Counted from the first letter of the stretch, positions 45,592 to 55,783 are shown. The stretch: 64,000 nt of DNA from Microbacterium sp. C5A9 (GCF_022627955.1 NZ_JABXGD010000001.1:558001-622000), one strand, 5' to 3'. Numbers and translations are program-made. Notes: generated from the sequence alone by a model not told the origin.

Positions 45592-47402
45592 GCTCCGCGA
45601 TCACCGGAACCCAGGATGAAGACCGCTCCCGCTACACCAAGGAGGAGAGCCGGGCGATCCGTCGCCGTTCGCTGCACCTGCTGGGGTCGCTGGTGCGCCC
45701 GCTGAAGCGCCAGATCATTCTCGCCGGAGTGGTGCTCGTCATCTCGACCGCGCTGCAGGTGGCGGGGCCGATACTGATCAGCATCGGCCTCGACCGCGCC
45801 CTGCCGGCGGTGCTCGAGCGCGCGGACTGGATGCCGACCTTCATGATCGGCGGCATCTACCTCCTCGCCGGCGCCGTCGCCGCGATCATGATCGCCTGGT
45901 ACGTGATCGTCGCGGCCAAGCTCACCCAGGCCGTGCTGCTGGATCTGCGCAAGCGGATCTTCCTGCACACTCAGCGCCTGAGCCTCGAGTTCCACGAGTC
46001 GTACACGTCCGGGCGCATCATCTCGCGACAGACGAGCGATCTCGACTCGATCAAGGAGCTCCTCGACGGCGGACTGAACGAGCTCGTCTCCGGCGTACTC
46101 TTCGGACTGTTCACGTTCATCGCCCTGTGCGTCTGGGACTGGCAGTCCGGGCTCATCCTGGCGATCGGCGGCATCCCGCTGTTCTTCCTGATGCGCTGGT
46201 TCTACTCGCGTTCGCAGCTCGTCTACCGCGAGTCCCGCGTAATCAGCGCGAAGGTCATCGTGCAGTTCGTCGAGACCATGACCGGCATCCGCGCCGTGAA
46301 GGCCTTCCGCAAGGAGCCGCGCAACGACGCCGCCTTCCAGAAGATCGCGGGGGAGTACCGCGACGTCAACCGCCGCTCGATGTTGCTGTTCGGCACGTTC
46401 GAGCCCGGGCTGATGGGCGTCGCCGCCCTGGTGCTCGGCATCGTCGTCCTGTGGGGTGGCATCCGTGTCTCGGAGGGCGCGCTGACGGTCGGCGTGCTGC
46501 TGTCGGCGGTGCTGTACGTGCGGAACTTCTTCGCCCCGATGCAGGAGATCGCGATGTTCCTCAACTCCTATCAGTCCGCCACGGCGGCGCTGGAGAAGGT
46601 GTCGGGCGTGCTCGAAGAGGTGCCGACGGTTCCGGACCCCGAGAAGCCGGTGGATCTGTGGGAGTCGCGCGGTCACATCGAGTTCGATGAGGTGACATTC
46701 GGGTACAACGGGGAGAAGACGATCCTGCCGAACTTCTCGCTCGACATCCCCGCGGGGCAGACCATCGCGCTCGTCGGCACGACCGGTGCGGGCAAGTCGA
46801 CCCTGGCGAAGCTGATCTCGCGCTTCTACGACCCGTCGATCGGAAAGGTGACGCTCGACGGCGTCGACCTGCGCGACCTGCATCCGAAGGATCTCCGCCG
46901 CGCCATCGTCATGGTCACGCAGGAGGCGTACCTGTTCAGCGGCACGGTCGCCGACAACATCGCCCTCGGCAAGCCCGACGCCTCGCTCGATGAGATCAGG
47001 GCCGCGGCTCGCGCGGTCGGCGCCGACGAGTTCATCTCGTCGCTCCCCGACGGCTACGGCACCGATGTCAACAAGCGCGGCGGTCGCGTGTCGGCAGGAC
47101 AGCGTCAGCTGATCTCGTTCGCGCGGGCGTTCCTCGCCGACCCCGCGGTGCTGATCCTCGACGAGGCGACGGCCTCGCTGGACATCCCGTCGGAGCGACT
47201 GATCCAGGACGCTCTGCAGACCCTGCTGAAGGACCGCACGGCGATCATCATCGCGCACCGTCTGTCGACGGTCGCGATCGCGGATCGCGTGCTGGTCATG
47301 GAGCACGGCGCGATCATCGAGGACGACACCCCCGAGACGCTCATCAACGGCACCGGGAAGTTCGCCCAGCTGCACGCCGCCTGGCAGGAGACCCTGGTCT
47401 GA
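45588..47402 (+). CDS. Heterodimeric ABC exporter, subunit with catalytic Walker B
   Basis: The 604-residue subunit has six membrane segments (about 30-320) and an ATPase with Walker [13 protein letters not shown], Walker [13 protein letters not shown] with the catalytic Glu, and switch His in [10 protein letters not shown]. Its signature is altered: [14 protein letters not shown] instead of LSGGQ. Together with the upstream subunit this leaves one competent ATP site (this Walker A/B with the partner's LSGGQ) and one degenerate site. A near-perfect ribosome-binding site AAGGAGGTG lies before the ATG, which overlaps the partner's stop. A strong terminator follows. Confidence 0.92.
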   Translation: MSSAITGTQDEDRSRYTKEESRAIRRRSLHLLGSLVRPLKRQIILAGVVLVISTALQVAGPILISIGLDRALPAVLERADWMPTFMIGGIYLLAGAVAAIMIAWYVIVAAKLTQAVLLDLRKRIFLHTQRLSLEFHESYTSGRIISRQTSDLDSIKELLDGGLNELVSGVLFGLFTFIALCVWDWQSGLILAIGGIPLFFLMRWFYSRSQLVYRESRVISAKVIVQFVETMTGIRAVKAFRKEPRNDAAFQKIAGEYRDVNRRSMLLFGTFEPGLMGVAALVLGIVVLWGGIRVSEGALTVGVLLSAVLYVRNFFAPMQEIAMFLNSYQSATAALEKVSGVLEEVPTVPDPEKPVDLWESRGHIEFDEVTFGYNGEKTILPNFSLDIPAGQTIALVGTTGAGKSTLAKLISRFYDPSIGKVTLDGVDLRDLHPKDLRRAIVMVTQEAYLFSGTVADNIALGKPDASLDEIRAAARAVGADEFISSLPDGYGTDVNKRGGRVSAGQRQLISFARAFLADPAVLILDEATASLDIPSERLIQDALQTLLKDRTAIIIAHRLSTVAIADRVLVMEHGAIIEDDTPETLINGTGKFAQLHAAWQETLV

Positions 47403-47422
47403 TCGAGCGAGACTCCTGAGCG

Positions 47423-47457
47423 CCGAGGCCACGACCGATCATCGGTCGTGGCCTCGG
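47423..47457 (+). terminator. Strong hairpin after ABC exporter operon
   Basis: A 17-bp perfect inverted repeat (47423-47439 with 47441-47457) has a one-base centre, so the inner pairs open to form the loop. It lies 20 bp after the exporter stop. No T run follows. Confidence 0.7.
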
Positions 47458-47497
47458 CCGTCCGCCGGAGGGCGGAGCGCGGAGCCGCCTGCCTGGG

Positions 47498-47503
47498 TAG
47501 CAT
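47498..47503 (+). promoter_or_regulatory. -10 box giving a leaderless transcript
   Basis: TAGCAT ends exactly 6 nt before the ATG at 47510. Confidence 0.5.
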
Positions 47504-47509
47504 CGGAGT

Positions 47510-48310
47510 ATGGATCCGTTGTCGCTCGCCGTCGAGTTGTGGTGGATCGCGCCCGTCGCCGCCGGAGGAGTCGCCGCCGGCGCGGTCGGACTGCGCCGCC
47601 GCAGCACGAGGAGCGGTCGCCGACTCGAGTACGACGCGGCTCGGCACGATCTCAAGGCCGCGCGGGATGCGGCTGCCGAACGGCGTCTGGCGGTCAAGCT
47701 CGCCAGAGCGGATGTCTCCCGTATCTCCGCCGAACGCAGTGCGCGGCGTGCGACACCCGAGCAGGTCGCCGGAGCGAAGCGCATGCTGCGGGCCAAGGAG
47801 AACGACGCCAGGGCAGCCTCCGCCGATGTCCGGGCGAAGCAGGTGCGTCTGAACGCCGCACGTGCGGCGATCCCCGCGGCATCCGCTCCGCGTCCGCTGG
47901 AACGGCTGCAGGCTCAGCACGATGCGATCACGGCGCAGTGGATGCGGTACGAGACGGATCCGGCGCTGCAGATCGCGTATCCGGCCATGACCGATGTGAA
48001 GCAGCCCGCGACGGCCGCGTATGCGCGTGCCGCAGGCCGTGCGGTCGACGCGCGCCGCGCCGCGACGAGCATGGTCGACGCCGCCACCTATGCCGAGTAC
48101 CGCGACGCGGTCGGCGACCTCGAGCGCGCTCTCGAGGCCGCCGAACACGCAGCCCGCGTCCAGGCGGGCGAGTCGCCGTCGGCATCGAACTGGCAGGGCG
48201 CCGCTCACGACCTCATCACGCGGTCGACCGAGGCGATCGACCGTGCCGCCGGTGCCGCCGCCTCGGCATTCGCCGCGTGGAACGACCGGAAGCGGCCCGA
48301 CCGGCGCTAG
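47510..48310 (+). CDS. Membrane-anchored coiled-coil protein, function unknown
   Basis: The 266-residue protein has one N-terminal membrane segment (about residues 8-28, [18 protein letters not shown]) followed by an Arg-rich stop-transfer patch and long Ala/Arg/Glu-rich helices (about 38-125 and 165-260) likely to form coiled coils facing the cytosol. I recognise no family. Translation is probably leaderless. Its stop (48308-48310) overlaps the stop of the truncated beta-glucosidase frame on the other strand, so it lies at the apparent deletion junction. Confidence 0.65.
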   Translation: MDPLSLAVELWWIAPVAAGGVAAGAVGLRRRSTRSGRRLEYDAARHDLKAARDAAAERRLAVKLARADVSRISAERSARRATPEQVAGAKRMLRAKENDARAASADVRAKQVRLNAARAAIPAASAPRPLERLQAQHDAITAQWMRYETDPALQIAYPAMTDVKQPATAAYARAAGRAVDARRAATSMVDAATYAEYRDAVGDLERALEAAEHAARVQAGESPSASNWQGAAHDLITRSTEAIDRAAGAAASAFAAWNDRKRPDRR

Positions 48311-48507
48311 CGCCCCGCGCCCCGACCCATCCGCCGATCGTGCGCGTGCGGACTCCTGCTGAAGGTGTCCCGGATCGACGGCGTCCGACCGTCCTCCGCC
48401 GCGGCCCCCTCGATCTGATACGACGCCGTGGCAGAGCCGAACGCGGATCCCTCGGGCAGGGCGAGTCCGGAGCCGCGGTAGTCGGCGGCGGGGGAGAGGC
48501 GGGTCAT
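48307..48507 (-). pseudogene. Truncated GH1 beta-glucosidase (N-terminal remnant)
   Basis: This 66-residue frame starts with ATG at 48507 in an ATGA overlap with the alpha-xylosidase stop. Residues about 15-50 ([20 protein letters not shown] and [10 protein letters not shown]) are the N terminus of family 1 glycoside hydrolases, which run to about 450-480 residues; the normally conserved Trp of SIWDTF is Arg here. After DTFSRSPH the similarity ends, and the frame stops after an unrelated Arg-rich tail. It is the remains of the last gene of the alpha-xyloside operon, lost by a deletion or rearrangement. Confidence 0.75.
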
Positions 48508-50756
48508 CCGGTCACCTCTGACAGGTCGGCCGAGTACGTCCGCTCCTCGCCGCCCGGAGCGGTCACCGTCACGGTGGCGGTGCCCGTCCCGCCCGGGAAG
48601 ACCCGCAGCTGCAGACCGTCGTGATAGTCGTAGTCGGGCCGATCGCTCCGCGCTCCCCAGGGCAGCACGGTGCCGGCCCGCACGTACAGCGGCAGCGAGT
48701 CGTACCCGTGCGTCTCGCGACGCCATCCGCCGCTCGTCGTCACGGTCTCGCCGGTGAGCAGCGAGGTCCAGACCCCCTCCGGCAGGTAGAACTCGACCGA
48801 CCCGTCGGGGGAGAACACCGGTGCGACGAGCAGGCGGGAGCCGAGCATGTACTGGCGATCCAGATAGCCGACAGCGGGGTCGTCCGGGAACTCCAGCTGC
48901 ATCGGGCGCATCAGCGGATGCCCCGTGTGCACGGCGTCCAGACCCTGCTGATACAGATACGGCATGAGCTGCATCTTGAGCTGCGTGAATCGGCGGGTGA
49001 CGTCGACGGCCTCCTCGTCGAACAGCCACGGCACCCGGTACGAGCTCGATCCGTGGAAGCGCGAGTGGGATCCGAGCAGCCCGAAGGCCGTCCAGCGCTT
49101 GAAGACCCCTGCGTCCGGGGTGCCCTCGAAGCCGCCGATGTCGTGGCTCCAGAACGCGAATCCACTGAGGGCGAGGGAGAGCCCGCCGCGCAGCGTCTCG
49201 GCCATGGAGGCGTAGGTCGAGGTCGAGTCCCCGCCCCAGTGCACCGGCATGCTCTGACCGCCCGCCGTGGCCGAGCGGGCGAAGAGCACGGCGTCGTCGG
49301 CTCCGCGCGCCTCGGTGAGCACGTCGTGCACGGCGCGGTTGTAGAGGTCGGTGTACAGGTTGTGCATCCGCTCCGGATCCGAGCCGTCGGCCCACACCAC
49401 CTCGGTGGGGATGCGCTCGCCGAAGTCGGTCTTGAAGCAGTCGACGCCCTGGGCGATCAGACGGCGCAGGTGGCCCTGATACCAGGCGGTGGCCTCGGGG
49501 TTCGTGAAGTCGACGAGACCCATGCCCGCCTGCCAGAGATCCCACTGCCACACGGAGCCGTCGGGCCGGGTGACGAGGAAGCCGCGGTCGGCCGCCTCGC
49601 GGAACAGGGGAGAGCGCTGCGCGATGTAGGGGTTGATCCACACGCACACGCGCAGATCCTTCTCGTGCAGCCGCGACAGCATCCCCTCGGGATCGGGGAA
49701 CACCCGCGGATCCCACTCGAAGTCGCACCAGTTGAACTCGCGCATCCAGAAGCAGTCGAAGTGGAAGACGGACACGGGAAGCTCGCGCGCGGCCATCTCG
49801 TCGATGAACGCGCTGACGGTCTGCTCGTCGTAGTCGGTCGTGAAGCTCGTCGAGAGCCAGAGACCGTACGACCACGCGGGCACTACCGGCGGCCGACCGG
49901 TGAGCGCGGTGTAGCGCGAGAGCACCTCCTTGGGGGTGGGGCCCGCGATCACGAAGTACTCGAGCACCTCGCCGGAGACCGAGAACTGCACGCGCTCGAC
50001 GGTCTCCGAGCCGATCTCGTACGAGACGTGACCGGGGTCGTTGACCAACACGCCGTATCCGCGGTTCGACAGATGGAAGGGGATGCTCTTGTAGGCCTGC
50101 TCGCTCGACGTGCCGCCGTCGGCGTTCCAGATGTCGACGGACTGGCCGTTCTTCACGAGAGGGCCGAAGCGCTCGCCGAGGCCGTAGATCAGCTCGCCGA
50201 CGCCGAGCTCGAGCTGCTCGTGCACGAAGGCCGACGCGCTCGGAGCCGAGCCGCCCGCGTGCGAGCCGCCCTGGCGGGCGTTGTCGACGATGCCGGAGTC
50301 CACCTGCGCGCCGGGTGCGAGCCGCAGGTAGCCCTGGGCCTTGTGGCCGCTGCCGGTCACCCGGTGTCCGTCGACCTCGAACGAGAGATCCCAGGGCGAG
50401 CCGGGCGCGATGCGGGCGACGAGCGCACCCGCGTCGAGCGTGCCGCCGACGTCGGAGACGGACGCGGTGGCACCGCCGGTCGAGGCGCCGGGAAGACCGA
50501 AGCCTCCGTGCCATCGCGCGCCCTCGTGATGCGCGATGCGCACCCGGATGACGCCTTCGGCCGGCGACGAGAGCGTCGTCGTCAGCACCGGCCGGTTGAG
50601 GGTGTCGCCGCGCTTGGCGATGGCCATGGTCGGCGCGGTGATGACGATGCCTGCGCCGTCGGGGGTGTCGTCGGTCTCGTCGATGTCGTAGGCCTCCTGC
50701 GCGTACAGCGCGGTGACGCCCGGACGCAGTTGCCAGAACCCGTCGGTGAACTTCAT
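48504..50756 (-). CDS. yicI: Alpha-xylosidase, GH31 (YicI-like)
   Basis: I chose ATG at 50756 ([17 protein letters not shown]), 750 residues, normal for YicI-type enzymes. The N-terminal beta-sandwich is followed by the catalytic barrel with the nucleophile Asp in [11 protein letters not shown] and the acid/base Asp in [34 protein letters not shown] is typical of the alpha-xylosidase branch. It removes alpha-xylosyl residues from xyloglucan oligosaccharides or isoprimeverose after uptake. There is no signal peptide, so it is cytosolic. Its start overlaps the permease stop by one base (TAATG), so translation is coupled with the importer. Confidence 0.92.
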   Translation of the reverse strand: MKFTDGFWQLRPGVTALYAQEAYDIDETDDTPDGAGIVITAPTMAIAKRGDTLNRPVLTTTLSSPAEGVIRVRIAHHEGARWHGGFGLPGASTGGATASVSDVGGTLDAGALVARIAPGSPWDLSFEVDGHRVTGSGHKAQGYLRLAPGAQVDSGIVDNARQGGSHAGGSAPSASAFVHEQLELGVGELIYGLGERFGPLVKNGQSVDIWNADGGTSSEQAYKSIPFHLSNRGYGVLVNDPGHVSYEIGSETVERVQFSVSGEVLEYFVIAGPTPKEVLSRYTALTGRPPVVPAWSYGLWLSTSFTTDYDEQTVSAFIDEMAARELPVSVFHFDCFWMREFNWCDFEWDPRVFPDPEGMLSRLHEKDLRVCVWINPYIAQRSPLFREAADRGFLVTRPDGSVWQWDLWQAGMGLVDFTNPEATAWYQGHLRRLIAQGVDCFKTDFGERIPTEVVWADGSDPERMHNLYTDLYNRAVHDVLTEARGADDAVLFARSATAGGQSMPVHWGGDSTSTYASMAETLRGGLSLALSGFAFWSHDIGGFEGTPDAGVFKRWTAFGLLGSHSRFHGSSSYRVPWLFDEEAVDVTRRFTQLKMQLMPYLYQQGLDAVHTGHPLMRPMQLEFPDDPAVGYLDRQYMLGSRLLVAPVFSPDGSVEFYLPEGVWTSLLTGETVTTSGGWRRETHGYDSLPLYVRAGTVLPWGARSDRPDYDYHDGLQLRVFPGGTGTATVTVTAPGGEERTYSADLSEVTG

Positions 50757-51643
50757 TACTTGACTGCTCCTGCCGTGATGCCGCGCGTGAGTGTGCGCTG
50801 GAAGATGAGGAAGAAGATGAGCGTGGGGATGATGCCGAGGAGCGCGGAGGCGCTCGTCGTGGTGACGTCCATCAGGCGATCGCCCTGCAGCACGCTGATC
50901 GCGACGGGGACGGTCTGGTTGGCGTTCGAGGCGAGGAACGTCAGCGGGATGAGGAACTCGTTCCACGTCCAGATGAAGAAGAAGATGAGCAGCACCGACA
51001 GGGTCGGGCGGCTGATCGGGAAGACGACCCGCCAGAGGATCTGCCAGCGGCTCGCACCGTCGAGCGAGGCGGCCTCGAGCACCTCCTTGGGGAACGTGCC
51101 GTACACCGAGGACAGCAGGTAGGTGCCGAACGCCGCCTGGATGACGGTGAAGACGATGATGACCGACCAGACGTTGTCGTACAGTCCGACGGACTTGAAC
51201 ATGTAGTACAGCGGATAGAGCAGCGCCTCCTGCGGCAGCAGGTTCGCGAGCAGGAACAGCAGCACGATCCAGCTGCGTCCGCGCACGCGTCCGATGCCGA
51301 TCGCGAACGCGTTGAGCATCGAGATGACGACCGCGAGCACCGAGACGATGCCGGCGATGAAGATCGAGTTCCAGACCTTCTCAGGGAAGTTGACCCGCTC
51401 CCAGAACTTGATGATGCCGCCGAAGTCCAGCGTCTCGGGGAAGGCGAGCGGACCCGAGGTCGCGTAGTCGACCGGCGACTTGAACGAGTTCACGAGCACG
51501 AGATAGAACGGCGCGATCACGAGCAGTGCGCCTATCACGACGAGCGCGAGCATCAGCCAGTCGACGGGACGCTTCTTGGTCATGCCGCCACGGGGACGGG
51601 CCTTCGACGGCTTGCCGGTGACGATGGCGGTGGTGGCGTGCAT
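50756..51643 (-). CDS. Carbohydrate ABC transporter, permease (MalG-like)
   Basis: The 295-residue permease has six hydrophobic segments, a long N-terminal cytosolic tail with [10 protein letters not shown], and the coupling loop [20 protein letters not shown]. The end GAVK is usual for MalG-type proteins. I chose ATG at 51643, which shares one base with the upstream stop (TGATG). No ATPase gene is in the operon, so a shared MsmK-type ATPase elsewhere must energise import. Confidence 0.92.
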   Translation of the reverse strand: MHATTAIVTGKPSKARPRGGMTKKRPVDWLMLALVVIGALLVIAPFYLVLVNSFKSPVDYATSGPLAFPETLDFGGIIKFWERVNFPEKVWNSIFIAGIVSVLAVVISMLNAFAIGIGRVRGRSWIVLLFLLANLLPQEALLYPLYYMFKSVGLYDNVWSVIIVFTVIQAAFGTYLLSSVYGTFPKEVLEAASLDGASRWQILWRVVFPISRPTLSVLLIFFFIWTWNEFLIPLTFLASNANQTVPVAISVLQGDRLMDVTTTSASALLGIIPTLIFFLIFQRTLTRGITAGAVK

Positions 51644-52608
51644 CACAGACCCGCCCTTTCCTTGCGCTCGAGCGAGTTCTGGACGCGGATGAAGATGATC
51701 GACACGATGACCACGACGATCGTGAGCACGGTCGCGATCGTCGCTCCGTAGCCGACGTTCCGCTTGGTGAAGAACTCCTGGTACGCGTAGTAGGCCGGCA
51801 CCAGGGTCGAGCCGGCAGGACCACCGCGCGTGATGATGTAGACCGGACCGAAGACCTTCAGGGCGGCGATCGTGCAGGTCAGGGTGACGACGAAGATCTC
51901 GGGGCGGATGATGCTCATGGTGATCGCCGAGAAGCGCTGGAACCAGTTGGCTCCGTCGAGCTCTGCGGCTTCGTAGAGCTCGGGATCCACCCGCTGGAGC
52001 GCCGCCATGAAGACGACCACCGGGTAGCCGAGCTGCACCCAGACCATGACGACCATCAGGACGATCAGCGCCGAGGGCATCTGGCCGAGCCAGTCGTAGG
52101 CCGGCACTCCGAACCAGCCGAGGATCTGGTTCAGGGCCCCGTCGCCGCCCGGCCGCACGATCCAGCCGATCACGATGCCGGCGACGGCGATGGGGAGGAT
52201 CTGGGGGAGGTAGTAGGTCGCGCGGAGGAAGCTTCCGACCTTGCCGCCGAACTTGCGGCCGACGACGTCGAAGAGCAGCGCGGCGACCATGAGGCCGACG
52301 ATGGTGGGGACGACGACCATGGCGATGATCATCCACACGGAGTTGGTGAACGAGGTCCAGAAGTCGCCGTCGGTGAGGATCTTCTGCCAGTTCTCCAGAC
52401 CGATGAACTCCGGCGTGCGCACGCCCTTCCACTTCGTGAAGGTCAGGTACACGTTCCAGATCAGCGGGACGATGACGACGACGAGCAGGAGCACGAAGCC
52501 GGGGAGCAGATACATCCAGTAGGCGCCGGTCCCTCCGCTGCGCTGCGGGATCGACGGCTCTTCGGGCGGCAGCTTCGTGCGGCCCTCACGGCGAGTGGCG
52601 AGTGACAT
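51643..52608 (-). CDS. Carbohydrate ABC transporter, permease (MalF/UgpA-like)
   Basis: The 321-residue permease has six hydrophobic segments, TKWKGVRTPEFIGLENW after the first and the coupling loop EAAELDGANWFQRFSAITMS. I chose ATG at 52608 (MSLATRREGR) because GGAG sits 8 nt upstream; an ATG two codons earlier would leave no spacing. It pairs with the MalG-like permease. The gene follows the substrate-binding protein by 58 bp. Confidence 0.92.
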   Translation of the reverse strand: MSLATRREGRTKLPPEEPSIPQRSGGTGAYWMYLLPGFVLLLVVVIVPLIWNVYLTFTKWKGVRTPEFIGLENWQKILTDGDFWTSFTNSVWMIIAMVVVPTIVGLMVAALLFDVVGRKFGGKVGSFLRATYYLPQILPIAVAGIVIGWIVRPGGDGALNQILGWFGVPAYDWLGQMPSALIVLMVVMVWVQLGYPVVVFMAALQRVDPELYEAAELDGANWFQRFSAITMSIIRPEIFVVTLTCTIAALKVFGPVYIITRGGPAGSTLVPAYYAYQEFFTKRNVGYGATIATVLTIVVVIVSIIFIRVQNSLERKERAGL

Positions 52609-52666
52609 GTTCATCTCCAGGGGGATGCGGGGGCGACGCCGACCGGTCGCCGCCCCCGCGAGTGGA

Positions 52667-53974
52667 TCAACGGAATTCCGCGGTGCCCTCGTCGTACTGC
52701 TCGCCGAGGTTCTCATTGGTGGTCTCGGCGTCCTGCGACCCCGTGATGAGACCCTGCAGCTCCTGCACGATCACGTCGTAGAAGCCGGGCGCGGGCCAGT
52801 CCGGGTAGAACGACAGGCCATCGGCCTCGAGCACGCCGTTGAACGTCTCGATGAGCGCGGCGCTCTTCTCGTCGGTGATGTCCGCCGTGTCGGCGGCGAC
52901 CGGCAGCCCGCCGTTGTTGCCGATGATCGCCTGGATCTCGGGACGCATCGTGATGTCGATGAACTCGTACGCCAGCTCCTTGTTCGCGGCGTTCTCGGGC
53001 ACGACCCACAGGTTGCCCGACGATCCGAGCGACAGGTCGGCACCAGGGAAGGCGGTCAGGGTCCAGTCGAAGTCGGTGGCCTCGGCGACGAAGCGGCCGA
53101 ACCACCAGGATCCCGACACGAAGATCGGGGAGCTGCCGTTGATGAACGAGACGCCGGCGTCCTCGGCCTTGACCGACGACACGTCGGAGGCGATGTAGCC
53201 CTTGTCGACGTACTCCTGGAGGGTCTCGGTGGCTGCGGTGACCTCGGGGCCCTGCCAGTCGACCGGCTCCTTGTAGAGCTGGTAGTCGTCGACGAAGCCG
53301 CGGTCGCCCGCGTTCAGGGCGAGCTGGTACCAGAGCTGACCCAGAGGGTACTCGGCACCGGCCTCGGCCAGTGGGGTGACGCCCTGGGCCACGAACGCGT
53401 CGAGCACGTCGACGAACTCGTCGTACGTGGTCGGGATCTCGAGGCCGGCGGCGGCGAAGGCGTCCTGGTTGTAGTAGACGCCGACGAACTCGCCGTAGTT
53501 CGGGATGCCGAACCAGGTGTCGCCGCCCATCACACCGTCGTCCGAGTACTTGGCGGTGGTCTGCAGCGACGGCGCGAGCTTCTCGTCCCAGCCGTACTCC
53601 TCGACCGCGTCGGAGATGTCCGAGATGAGTCCCGTCGAGGCGAGGAACCCCGCCGTGGCGTTGCCCTTGTTGAACTCCATCAGGTCGGGAGCGGCGTCCG
53701 TGTCGAGCACCTGGCTCGCCGTCTTCTGGATCTGCTCGAAGGACTTCTCCTCGAACTCGACCTTCGCGCCGGTCTCCTCTTCGAAGACGGCGATCGCCTC
53801 GGCCCAGGCCTTGCCCATCGCGCTGTCTGCGCCCTCGTAGTGCCAGAGCTTGAGCGTCTGCCCGTCGCCGCCGTCATCGGAGGATCCGGCGGTACAGCCG
53901 CTCAGGGCGATTCCCGTCGCGGTCAGCGCGGCCAGAGCCGCCAGCGTCTTCGTCCTGCGGGTGTTGCGTGCCAT
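52667..53974 (-). CDS. Carbohydrate ABC transporter, substrate-binding lipoprotein
   Basis: I chose ATG at 53974 (MARNTRRTKTLAALAAL), 435 residues, behind AAAGGAG. A lipoprotein signal ends in the lipobox LSGC with Cys27, followed by a Gly/Ser/Asp linker and a family 1 solute-binding domain (LKLWHYEGADSAMGKAWAEA). With an intracellular alpha-xylosidase in the operon the ligand is probably a xyloglucan-derived oligosaccharide. It is the first gene of the operon; a LacI-type operator lies 79 bp upstream. Confidence 0.93.
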   Translation of the reverse strand: MARNTRRTKTLAALAALTATGIALSGCTAGSSDDGGDGQTLKLWHYEGADSAMGKAWAEAIAVFEEETGAKVEFEEKSFEQIQKTASQVLDTDAAPDLMEFNKGNATAGFLASTGLISDISDAVEEYGWDEKLAPSLQTTAKYSDDGVMGGDTWFGIPNYGEFVGVYYNQDAFAAAGLEIPTTYDEFVDVLDAFVAQGVTPLAEAGAEYPLGQLWYQLALNAGDRGFVDDYQLYKEPVDWQGPEVTAATETLQEYVDKGYIASDVSSVKAEDAGVSFINGSSPIFVSGSWWFGRFVAEATDFDWTLTAFPGADLSLGSSGNLWVVPENAANKELAYEFIDITMRPEIQAIIGNNGGLPVAADTADITDEKSAALIETFNGVLEADGLSFYPDWPAPGFYDVIVQELQGLITGSQDAETTNENLGEQYDEGTAEFR

Positions 53975-54052
53975 CGTCGGCACTCCTTTCTGATTGGCCC
54001 TGAGGCCGGACACATCGGTGGGTCGTTCGTCTTCAGTTGTCGCGCGGTGTCA

Positions 54053-54066
54053 TCGAAGCGTTTCGA
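54053..54066. promoter_or_regulatory. LacI-type operator of alpha-xyloside operon
   Basis: TCGAAGCGTTTCGA is a near-perfect palindrome matching the usual LacI-family operator form. It lies upstream of the substrate-binding protein gene and shares 13 of 14 bases with the site at 55147, in front of the regulator gene. Confidence 0.7.
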
Positions 54067-54099
54067 CGATGGTGATGCGCGTGTGCGTCTCCGCCTCGG

Positions 54100-55113
54100 T
54101 CATTCCCTCGCGGGGATGACCGATCCGGCGGAGTGGTACTCGGGGGCGATGAGGTGGATGCGCGGCGCTGTCCCGGGGTGATCGAGGTGCTGCTCGGCCA
54201 GCTCGACGGCCAGGTCGCACGACTGCTGAGGGATCAGCGGGATCGTGTCCACGGGGACGGCGAGCGCGGTGGTGTCGAACGAGGCGGCGGCCGAGATGAC
54301 GGACACGTCCCGTCCGACCCGCAGCCCGCGAGCATCGAGAACTCGCAGGAGCACCTCGTGGACGTCTCCCACCGCGTGCACGATGAACGCGCGGTCACCC
54401 CGGTCGAGTGCCGCCTCGGTCGCAGCGCGGACCGCGGCGGGGTCGGTCGTCGAGGCGCCGGTCGTCGACCATTCGAGCGCGATGCCCCGGGCCGCCGTGC
54501 GCTCCTGCACGCCGCGCAGCAGCCGTCGCGGGAAGTTCGACTTGCGGTACGAGACCTCGGTCTGCCCGAGGAGGGTGACGCTCGAGTGACCGGCATCCGC
54601 GATCCGGTCGACGGCGATGCGTCCGGCCGACTCGAAGTCGAGGTCGACGCAGGTGAGGCCCGCCGGGTCGTCGGGGATGCCGATGAACACCGTGGGCGTG
54701 CGCACGCTGCGCGCGATGGCGGCTCGGTCATCGTCGGGCGCCACGTCGAGCACGAGGATCGCGTCGACCAGTCGGCTCGCCGCGACCCGGTTCATGCCGT
54801 CGGAGGCCTGCTCGTCCGTGAGGAGCAGGATGTCGTAGCCGCGGCGACGCGCGGCCACGGAGGTGGCGAGGACGAACGCCATGTGCGTGGGGGCGTGCGT
54901 GTCGGCGCGCAGCGGTTCGGTCAGGGCGAAGATGTGGGTGCGGCGCCCGGCGAGCATGCGGGCACCCGCATCGGGCTCGTAGCCGAGATCCTGAACCGCG
55001 CCCTCGATGCGAAGGCGCGTCTTCTCGGAGACGGGACGCTTGCCGCTCAGGGCGTAGGAGACGGTGCTGATCGATACGCCGGCGGCCTTCGCCACCTCGT
55101 GGATCGTCGCCAT
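54100..55113 (-). CDS. LacI-family regulator of alpha-xyloside operon
   Basis: The 337-residue regulator begins with the classic LacI helix-turn-helix (TIHEVAKAAGVSISTVSYAL, residues about 3-22) and hinge region LGYEPDAGARMLAGRRT. The effector domain (about 60-335) is of the periplasmic-binding type. It is directly upstream of, and in the same direction as, the importer/alpha-xylosidase operon. Matching sites at 54053 and 55147 indicate control of that operon and of itself. The effector is probably a xyloside or its product. Confidence 0.93.
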   Translation of the reverse strand: MATIHEVAKAAGVSISTVSYALSGKRPVSEKTRLRIEGAVQDLGYEPDAGARMLAGRRTHIFALTEPLRADTHAPTHMAFVLATSVAARRRGYDILLLTDEQASDGMNRVAASRLVDAILVLDVAPDDDRAAIARSVRTPTVFIGIPDDPAGLTCVDLDFESAGRIAVDRIADAGHSSVTLLGQTEVSYRKSNFPRRLLRGVQERTAARGIALEWSTTGASTTDPAAVRAATEAALDRGDRAFIVHAVGDVHEVLLRVLDARGLRVGRDVSVISAAASFDTTALAVPVDTIPLIPQQSCDLAVELAEQHLDHPGTAPRIHLIAPEYHSAGSVIPARE

Positions 55114-55146
55114 GCTGACTCCATCGTCGCTTGTGTCGGGAACTTG

Positions 55147-55160
55147 TCGAAGCGTTTCGC
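55147..55160. promoter_or_regulatory. LacI-type operator in front of regulator gene
   Basis: TCGAAGCGTTTCGC lies 34 bp upstream of the regulator start, a position fitting autoregulation. It is the second copy of the site at 54053. Confidence 0.65.
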
Positions 55161-55206
55161 TCTCGCGTCAGAAGCGATGATAGGCACGGATCGAGGTGGC
55201 GCGCAA

Positions 55207-55235
55207 GCTTTTTGTGGCGGATGGCAACAAAAAGC
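55207..55235. repeat. 9-bp inverted repeat in AT-rich intergenic patch
   Basis: GCTTTTTGT (55207-55215) and ACAAAAAGC (55227-55235) are exact inverted copies separated by 11 bp, in a short AT-rich patch within the 211-bp gap between the lacI start and the GNAT stop. It could be an operator or a terminator-like hairpin for transcripts from the right. Confidence 0.45.
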
Positions 55236-55324
55236 GTCGATCGCCGTGGGAGCGTTCCCGCGGATCGACCGGATAAGGCGACGGAGCCTCGATGGGGGAG
55301 GGGATTCGAGACCCCGCCGCCGGC

Positions 55325-55783
55325 CTAGGACGTGACGCGGATCTCGGCGATGACCTCGGAGTACTCGGTCTCGCCGACCGGCGTGAACCCGACGCGGAGG
55401 AAGAAGGCCTCCGGTCCGTCCTCGCCCGCCTCGTAGATGACGTTGACGTGGTCGACGCCGCGCGCGCGTGCCTCTTCGACGAGCTGCTCGACGGCGAAGC
55501 GGCCGAGGCCCTTGCCCTGGTCGTCGGCGTCGACGTTGATGCGCCAGAGCACAGAGCGGAAGTGCTCCTCGGGAGCCTCGGGGTCGAAGTTCGCGCTCAC
55601 GAATCCGACGACCTGATCGCCGTCGAGCACGACGCGCTGCCAGGAGGTCAGCGGGTTGATGACGGTGGCCGCGATGCCGTAGGACACCGGAGCGAGGAAC
55701 TGCTCCTGTCCGGGCTTGAGCGACAGGTTGTTCACGGCGACGATCGTCGCAGCGGAGAGTTCGACCATGCGCAGTTCGGACAT
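55325..55783 (-). CDS. GNAT-family N-acetyltransferase
   Basis: I chose ATG at 55783 ([15 protein letters not shown]), 152 residues; a GTG two codons earlier is possible. The acetyl-CoA-binding motif A is [20 protein letters not shown] (about residues 83-102), and [10 protein letters not shown] and [19 protein letters not shown] complete the fold. It resembles SpeG/diamine-acetyltransferase-like members (spermidine and similar acceptors), but the substrate cannot be fixed. It is divergent from icd. Confidence 0.85.
   Translation of the reverse strand: MSELRMVELSAATIVAVNNLSLKPGQEQFLAPVSYGIAATVINPLTSWQRVVLDGDQVVGFVSANFDPEAPEEHFRSVLWRINVDADDQGKGLGRFAVEQLVEEARARGVDHVNVIYEAGEDGPEAFFLRVGFTPVGETEYSEVIAEIRVTS

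Noticed and set aside
48621..51122. 833-codon plus-strand open frame opposite the alpha-xylosidase
   Set aside because: Antisense shadow; the minus strand holds all GH31 catalytic motifs.
55289..55308. tRNA-like T-arm (GGGGATTCGAGACCCC)
   Set aside because: The loop does not fit the conserved T-loop pairing, and no anticodon arm of five pairs with a seven-base loop or matching acceptor stem was found upstream.
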